A program made the position numbers and the translations under genes. Source: Hymenopellis radicata (lineage: Eukaryota; Basidiomycota; Agaricomycetes; Agaricales; Physalacriaceae). From it: a DNA stretch of 64,000 bases. The notes beneath the pieces were generated by a model, which was given only the letters and a program-made list of their open reading frames with translations, was not told the DNA's origin and searched no databases. Positions 57,973-64,000 of this stretch are shown here, one piece after another (within the stretch, counting starts at the first letter, position 1; each line of letters begins with the position of its first letter). Location: positions 1 through 64,000 of the forward strand of contig JADNRX010000258.1 in NCBI GenBank assembly GCA_015501595.1. Direction: 5' to 3'.

Positions 57973-58973
57973 ATGTCTCAATTCGTTTGGCCAGCAGTAA
58001 ATGACGAATGCGATGAATTCTGGTAAGAAGAACACACCTTTCATCATCATACGCTGACAAGATTAATATAGGAAAGACGTATTCGAAACCGCCGTACTCC
58101 CCCACTTGAATGCGTATGAACTCTGGATCGTCAAACAGACCTGCAGTGCTATGAGAGCGAAAGTGGAGAGGCATTTGACGTTACATCCCGCTCTTGATCT
58201 CATCCTCCGTCCATTTTTCCCAAATGCTGCTTCCGCTTTCGTCCAGGTTTTGCGACAGACGAAGGCGTATGTTTCTGGATCTGCAGCACTCGCGTACTTC
58301 ACCCGGAATGTTAACCATGACCGGGTTGGCGATCTCGACATCTACGTCGTTGTGGCCGCTGCCGACTTTATCGCGACCTTCTTACGCAAACAAGGCTATC
58401 ATTTCGTGCCATACCAATGGCAGTCGCACTTTGAGGAATTCCGGAGTGACGAAAGGCTTAGACCGTACCTCGGTGAACATATTTTGGATGTGTTGAACTT
58501 CAATAATGGTGACGAGACCGTCCAACTTATCGTCGTAAAGTCGAGCCCCTTGGCCGCGGTATTGGATCACCATTCCAGTAAGTTTTCCCAAGCTTAGCAA
58601 CTTACATACTGATGTGTTAACAGCGGTCGTGACCGTCTTTATGGATGGCTATCATGCAGCGTGTCTCTACCCAGAGTTGACCTTCAAGTTAAAGGTCAAC
58701 GTTGCCGGCTGCGGAACGAAAACACGAGAGTTGTCTGCGAGGAAGAAATACGAGGATCGGGGATGGCGTTGCATTAGCCGTCATGACGAATTAAATGGGT
58801 TGCGGGAAATGTATCTCTGGGAAATTCGAACGATGGGCGACAAGGCTTGTTGGATCGAGACTGTTGGGGAAGATCATGGATTTATTCCGGCATCTCAATC
58901 GTGGTCTGCAATGCCCTCGCATGGAATTCACGTCAAGTTGCATTATAACGTTTTCCGACGAGATCGCATGTGA
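57973..58973 (+). CDS. Nucleotidyltransferase-fold-like protein, Agaricomycete family
   Basis: Three exons, 57973..58022, 58072..58577, 58624..58973, sum to 906 nt and give 301 residues. Start ATG 57973 (MSQFVWPAVNDECDEFW). An N-terminal helical part precedes VSGSAALAYFTR, then GDLDIYVVV: a GS followed by DxD, as in the nucleotidyltransferase fold. ILDVLNFNNGDETVQLIVV follows, then a second half with FKLKVNVAGCGTKT and ARKKYEDRGWRCISRHDE. Agaricomycetes have many such short proteins; whether they transfer nucleotides is unknown. All splice joins keep the frame, so the gene looks intact. Confidence 0.8.
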
Positions 58974-59823
58974 TTCCCGACGTGCATCAACGTCGCCATA
59001 TCACGCATGGCGGACTTCCCGGTTTTTAATTGGTGAGGCCCATCCAATTTTTCCAGCAAACTCTTAACGATGATAATAGGTCGGACTTTGACTTTGATGC
59101 ATGTTGCCGTACTCTTACCGACACCACTCAACCAGACGAGTTGAGGAGAATCATGGCAGTTAATTTTATGTCGCACAAGCATATCCAAGATTGCTATTCT
59201 TGGAGGAGCGGTCAGAGAGTGTGTGAGAATATTAAACGAATCTTGTAGAGAAGACCGTTCGAGTATACCGTACGACCATATTACTGCCTGCTTCATCGAA
59301 TGACATATCTTATACCCTACTTGATACTATCACTTTGCATTCATTTCACAAGCAAATGGCGGTTACAATGACTATTTGCCCAGCTCGGTACTGGCCATCA
59401 TGTGAAGGAACCCTAACCCCTTGACATCCGAGCACGGATGGCGTAGGATTAGGATTACCGGTTGGATGATTACAGTAGTAGAAAGTCCTATCGAGTGCAG
59501 ACTGCAACGATTCATCTGTCACTCCTCACATCAATACATAGTCAGTCATTGCCCGGTCTAACTTTTCATCACCTTCAAGTGTTGAGGACAATCAAGGCCA
59601 CCGGCGTCAACGCCGCCTTGGGTTTGTTAAGTGGTCATCTGCAGTATGTTATCCGGTCGTTCAGGATTGACTAACCCTTAAGCAGCTTTGAGTTTGACAA
59701 TGACTAAGACGAAAATCTTCTTCAACGCTGCCCTCAACTTGAATCGAGGTGTTCTTGATTGGTATTGACTGAAACGTTTGAGGCCCAGCGGGATCAAGGT
59801 GAGTGCTCCACCAGTTCCTAGGA
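58974..59823. other. Intergenic, nothing recognised
   Basis: No supported gene. The CCCTAACCCC and TTAGGATTAGG bits near 59410-59455 are too short to be telomeric repeat. Confidence 0.5.
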
Positions 59824-59846
59824 CATCAGGAAAAACCTACATTGCC

Positions 59847-60110
59847 ATATTACTCCTAAGTAGTCATAAATAATCTCTAAAAGGGTCTAAATCTTGCTAA
59901 AATAGCAGGTCGCGGCACTTATTCATAATATATACACTTATGCCCTTCCCCCTTGCCATATTAGACACTTTTAGACACACTTTAGATATATATTATATAC
60001 ATATTAGACATCAATTACCTGCTACTTTAGACTAAATTAGACTGTTTTATCACACAATATACGAACAGAACAAATGTCAATAGCATTATGAGCACAACAT
60101 ATCGAAGCAA
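59847..60110 (+). repeat. AT-rich block with repeated TTAGAC motifs
   Basis: ATTAGAC or TTTAGAC occurs at least six times in about 120 bases (59960-60050), with long TATATA runs. No coding. Confidence 0.7.
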
Positions 60111-60234
60111 GCTACAGATACATAAACAGAGACTGAAGAGAGAACACTATATACACTAGCATCCCAGGCTACATAGCATAGACCGCCCCAATACTATCCA
60201 AGATACGCCAGCATCGAGTCAAGGGAACTTACCG

Positions 60235-60896
60235 CCGCAAGAGGAAAGTCTGAAAAGTGTGTGAGCAACCTCGTTGAAGGGTATAAACCAGAAACGACTA
60301 ACCAGAGGGTTGAAAACCTTGAGAGACGGTGTCGGAAGGCGTGTATCTACAAATCGTAACAAGTCAAGGTGAGATCAGGAGGAAACTCACAATCACAATC
60401 AAAGTAGGCGACGCGCCTGCAAAGAATGCAGTCAGTCTTCGGCAAGGGCGACAAGGAAACAAAACGTACCCGCATGCGTGCAAAGACAGAGCACTGAGGG
60501 TAGCGATAACGATGTAGAGAATGCCTGAGGTGACGCGCTCAGTGGGTGAAATGAGCGACTTGACGTGGTCTACACGAGGGTGAACAAAGTCTGGCAAAAA
60601 TAAGAACATTTTCACGCACTCTCGATAGGGTGTTCAACACCAATGCACTTTGAGATGATGCCTTGAACCTGCGCATGCGCGTCGCCGTAGGTCTGTGTGA
60701 TGGTCTTCCGGACTTGTTGGATCGGTTTCTCCAGCGCCGACGGCGTCTCTTGTAATAAAATCTCGGGCGTTTGTGTTCGGTAAATAGGAAGCTATGAGCA
60801 GAGTAAATCATCAGATAGGCAACAGAAATATTTGCAAGTGAAGCACACCTTTTCTTGGTGGTCGCTGGCCAGCACGACGCCCGTCGCCGCTACCAT
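60235..60896 (-). CDS. MICOS subunit, ApoO (Mic26/Mic27) type, C-terminus short
   Basis: Mitochondrial contact-site protein of the inner membrane that shapes cristae. ATG 60896 opens MVAATGVVLASDHQEK. After an intron (GT to AG before CTTCCTATTTACC at about 60793) the family sequence follows: LPIYRTQTPEILLQETPSAL, VRKTITQTYGDAHAQVQGII, GVEHPIE. Another 50-nt intron (about 60566-60615) leads to NHVKSLISPTERVTSGILYI and a membrane span ATLSALSLHACG. Family members then have a second membrane span and a cytosolic or intermembrane tail. Here the next exons (GASPTLIVI, DTRLPTPSLKVFNPL, TFLLRR) are short and do not match that pattern, so the 3' part is altered or the gene is a captured fragment. The end near 60235 is uncertain. 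Confidence 0.65.
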
Positions 60897-61399
60897 ACCC
60901 GCCTCGCCTATCAACAGCCGTCAGAGAGACTCACAGAATCGCGAGAGTCGGCTTACAATTGTCGGGAGCATGTCCGACTCGTTGGTCGGCGTCGTCGTCG
61001 TTGGCAAAGATGTTGAGCGGCTCCAGGCACTGCGCGCGCCCACTGCGTCTGGGATACCCTGCCATTGTCGTTGTGGTGGTGCTGGCCGTCATCGTCCTTG
61101 CTGCGCAATGATTGGCGTTGTCCTCGCTGGCCGTCATTGTCGCCTTCGTCATCCTCGTGAGATTATGTCGTCGTGCATGCTGGCTGGCGCCGCTGCCATT
61201 GTCGGTGTGTCCTCGTTGGTTGGGACTGCCGTGGTCGTCTTTCCCTCGATTCCTCGCGTCCGTGATTGCTTGCCGGTGTTAGGATCCAGGCCGCTGGTGA
61301 GCCGGTGCTCGGTCCTGCGGTAAGATTGGGTGTGGGAAGAGGCTAAGGTGGATGAGACGTACTTGGAAGAAATCCAAAGTGAACCTGCACGTGGCTCTA

Positions 61400-62050
61400 T
61401 GACGTCGGCTCTGGGCCGAGGTCCGAAGCGACGCGTAAGCGTCTTACTTAGTGTCGATCTCTCTCCTCTGCCCACCACTATGTACGCCCAGTGGCGACGT
61501 TTGTCGCCACTGCCGCTCTCAGGACGACCGTCAGTCGGTATTCGGGGTGGAGATATGGGCTTCAGCTGTGTGCCGGGCTTACTGCTGGTCTCTACGACAG
61601 CAACAGCAGCGGACACCATCAACAACGACCTTTGCGAGACGACGTGACGACGATGCCGCGACAACGATGACAATGACAACAGCGAGGTGATGACGATGAC
61701 AACGATGTCGAGACTTCACAACGTCCACGAGGAGGATGAGGAAGTGCCGAGACTACCATCGTACAACGTCGCCACCGTAACAACCACCACTCCACTCTCA
61801 CCCTCACTCCCACCACCACCACCCTCAGTCCGTCCTCATGCACGGCTGAGTGTCCCCGTGCCTTTGCCCGGGGATGCTCGCCGAGCATGAATGGTTTGGG
61901 TAGTCGGTGATCCGCGAGTTACGGGTGTACTTGCGTTAACTGGACTCACTTGACTCGCGAGTAAAGGCGTAACAAACAGATCGCGGATCGGCCTGTTTTT
62001 GCACGAGTACTCGTATCTCGGATCGCAAGTCATACCTAAGTACGACTCCT
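61400..62050. mobile_element. hAT-like element copy E, truncated at both ends
   Basis: Shares the interior order of copies A-D: CGCGTAAGCGT, CTGTGTGCCGGGC, CGACAGCAACAGCAGCGGA, the TCCTCATGCACGGCTGAGTG segment and the CCGGGGATGCTCG hairpin, then GAGTACTCGTATC. It ends at about GTACGACTCCTACC without the last TIR bases, and no left TIR is present. More diverged than A-D, so older. Confidence 0.75.
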
Positions 62051-62233
62051 ACCAGTATGTCAACTCATATGTATAAACTCTAAGGTGGATGTCTAATAAT
62101 TGAATATTCATTTCTCCTCTGCTATTCTAGTGCTACATACTTCATAAATATGTTCTAAAATGTTATAAACTACTTGCCACCACCCGATTATGCATAAAAG
62201 GTTCTAAATAGGCAATGTAGGTTTTTCCTGATG

Positions 62234-63207
62234 GAGGCATTCGCGACGAAGTAAAAGTGAATAAGAATAATAAAAACACGATACATCACAAGGGAACTGA
62301 CCGTGCCAGTGGACGAGGAAGAAAAAGAGGAGTTGACGGTGCAGGGGCGGCCGCTAGTTTTAGACACGAGAAAGCTGTATGGACATACAGTATTCCAGAA
62401 CGAGCACCAAAGAACGACATTCCTATTGACGATCTAATACAGACCACGTAACAAATGACAATATTTCGCCTCGTCAAGTCAGGTGAAGCCCATTAGGGTG
62501 GCGGAAGATTCAAGAAAGCCGTTGTTTTTTTACCACAGGCCTTTTTTACTGTAAATATGATGTCATTGTAAATTACAAGTGCGCGGACGGGCGGGTGGGC
62601 GGATGTAAGTTACCATGATCGAAAGTGGCCGGCAAGCGGCGAGTCACAAACTGATGCTTTCTATTCTCATCATTTCTCATACGGTGATTTATGACTCGAC
62701 ATCATGTTCGCCACTTATAACACTTTCACACCCGGCCGTTCCTGATAGGGACCTTGTGCCGATTTCTACCTACCTACCTACCTACCGAATCCATTGGCAC
62801 TTCGGCTTAGCCTTATGTCTAGCCCTGTTCTTCCTATTTACGCGTTTTCGCATGCGGTTCATGCTTCTGGGTACGCATCAATTTTCTCTTGGGGATTCAG
62901 GTCTATTGAGTGATTAATGTAGGACACGTAGTATGGCCTTCGACCGAACCAAATTTTTCTCAAATAGCTGCAGGAGAAGGCCGAACACATATCGAAGCTA
63001 GGACCAGTTCGTGCGACCAGCCTAAATCTACGGGTCTTGTAATGGTATACCCATTTGATGATTCTGACTGGGTGGTCTGCCGATACAATCTTTCACCACT
63101 CTTTGATGATCACTGAACGTGTTGCAACATGAACTAGTTGTACAATCGTGCCCGCATAAATAAGATAGTCTGTTCAGTAGTATGTGCATTCGCAACCAGC
63201 ACCAATT
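62234..63207. other. Intergenic, nothing recognised
   Basis: Only short frames. A CTACCTACCTACCTACC microsatellite lies at about 62770-62785. Confidence 0.5.
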
Positions 63208-64000
63208 TTATCCCAAAACCATCCGACTCAATCTCTTCATCGGCGACATCCTCTTCTCCTTCTTCCTCATCCTCAATGGAGACGTCTCCTTCATCACACC
63301 TTTAACTGGCGTACCGGGAGCCGTCTTCTTCATAGACGAGATTGTAGGTTTTCGTAAAGACGGCGACGAAGTCGGCTGCCAACGCGACGGAGAGCTGGGG
63401 TACTTGGGGGCAGAAGCCGCACGCGTAGCCTTAGTCGGTGGTGTAGGCGGTCGAGTAAATTTTCGGGGCGACAGTGGAAGCTTGGATGGCGAAGGTTCAG
63501 GCCTCGCTTTCGTTGGCGATTCCAGAATGAAGGAATTTTGTCGCGATGCATTCATGACACGGACAGGCAGGAGCGACTTCTTCGTGGGCAAATGCGACTT
63601 GACGGCATCTACCGTGACGCTGTCGTTCACTAGAGTGACATCTGTTACGTCAACATCGGCGTCCGCGTCCGACTCTAGACCTTCCTCTTCCTCAAGAGCA
63701 GACAATGATCCTCTCTCAACATGCTTAGACGAACCGTCGGAACTAGAGACAGCTGAAGAAGCTGAAGGTCCAAAGAAAGCCAAGTCTGAGGAATCAGAGA
63801 AATCGTGCGAGAACCCCGAAAGGGACCATTCAAAGGGTATAAGCTGGCTCGATCTAAAGTCAAAGATTAGAGGGTATTCCAGAATGAAGAAAGCGAGCGC
63901 AGTACGAACGGGTTTCTCCGGTATAGATGGTAGGTTAAGGTTCTGAGGGGCGAGAGCATGCTTGTACGTCGTCGATCCTTGGAATGACTGGCCTTGAGGT
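63208..64000 (-). CDS. Ser/Pro-rich protein, C-terminal part, cut by window end
   Basis: A minus frame is open from 63999 to the stop at 63208 (263 codons) with no in-frame stop. It begins PQGQSFQGSTTYKHALAPQ. The C-terminal 150 residues are disordered and basic, with many S/T-P sites (SPTKARPEPSPSKLPLSPRK, TRPPTPPTK, TAPGTPVKG, MSPMKRLSRMVLG), as in cyclin-dependent-kinase substrates. An acidic stretch (EEEEGLESDADADVDV) precedes it. The part 63840-63930 is hydrophobic and could be an unspliced intron. The family is not recognised. The start lies outside the window. Confidence 0.55.
   Translation of the reverse strand, partial: PQGQSFQGSTTYKHALAPQNLNLPSIPEKPVRTALAFFILEYPLIFDFRSSQLIPFEWSLSGFSHDFSDSSDLAFFGPSASSAVSSSDGSSKHVERGSLSALEEEEGLESDADADVDVTDVTLVNDSVTVDAVKSHLPTKKSLLPVRVMNASRQNSFILESPTKARPEPSPSKLPLSPRKFTRPPTPPTKATRAASAPKYPSSPSRWQPTSSPSLRKPTISSMKKTAPGTPVKGVMKETSPLRMRKKEKRMSPMKRLSRMVLG

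Larger units (their letters stand above)
59824..62233. mobile_element. Possible 2.4-kb TIR element enclosing a MICOS gene and hAT copy E
   Basis: CATCAGGAAAAACCTACATT plus three more bases (59824-59846) is a perfect 23-bp inverted repeat of 62211-62233. Both sides continue inward as AT-rich DNA (59847-60110 and 62050-62210). Between them lie a MICOS-subunit gene and a truncated hAT copy. A target duplication is not clear (at most GA). It could be one element that captured host DNA, or two inverted copies of an AT-rich MITE. Confidence 0.5.

Noticed and set aside
59405..59460. Telomeric repeat remnant (CCCTAACCCC, TTAGGATTAGG)
   Set aside because: Only one or two degenerate units, not a tandem array.
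63182..63946. 254-codon plus-strand frame opposite the Ser/Pro-rich gene
   Set aside because: The minus strand has the clear S/T-P and basic motifs and is open to the window edge; the plus frame has no recognisable pattern.

Overview
The window reads as nuclear DNA of a mushroom-forming basidiomycete (Agaricomycetes). Genes are cut by many 45-60 nt GT-AG introns. The families present are typical of that group: an F-box/zinc-finger protein, DUF6535 and DUF6699 proteins, a JmjC-like protein, shugoshin with its basidiomycete N-terminus, lineage-specific multi-pass membrane proteins, and a Helitron. No bacterial operon layout was seen. All family names come from reading translations by eye; no database search was run. 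Layout: 0-9.7 kb is ordinary gene space: a cut-off hypothetical gene, a DUF6699-type gene, a small basic protein gene, a 1105-residue DUF6535 membrane protein and a 10-exon F-box gene. 9.7-15.3 kb is a Helitron whose Rep/helicase is nearly complete but has three one-base lesions near its N-terminus. 15.5-17 kb is a zinc alcohol dehydrogenase copy with four reading-frame breaks. 17-22 kb is gene-poor and holds a tandem duplication and an intron-containing tRNA-Lys(CTT). 22.2-31.9 kb holds an MFS transporter flanked by two copies of a stand-alone thioester-reductase-like gene. One reductase copy is intact; in the other an internal block is inverted. The MFS gene is split by a 4.1-kb terminal-inverted-repeat (TIR) element; deleting the element with one TA restores a perfect 473-codon frame. 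33-44 kb holds a secreted, extremely Lys/Asp/Glu/His-rich protein, two multi-pass membrane proteins and minor hypothetical genes. 44-62 kb is the most disturbed part. A JmjC-like gene, a shugoshin gene and two unknown genes have been invaded by at least four copies of one ~1-kb non-autonomous family with TIR starting TAGAGACC and perfect 8-bp target duplications (hAT-like). A fifth, truncated copy and a MICOS (ApoO-type) gene lie between 23-bp inverted repeats at 59.8-62.2 kb. The last part holds a nucleotidyltransferase-like gene and a Ser/Pro-rich gene cut by the window edge. The genes do not form one pathway. The only plausible functional grouping is reductase-transporter-reductase at 22-32 kb. 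The striking content is structural: recent transposon insertions whose empty sites can be rebuilt from the host reading frames, an intragenic inversion, a possible tRNA-derived SINE, and TIR elements that seem to carry host gene pieces.
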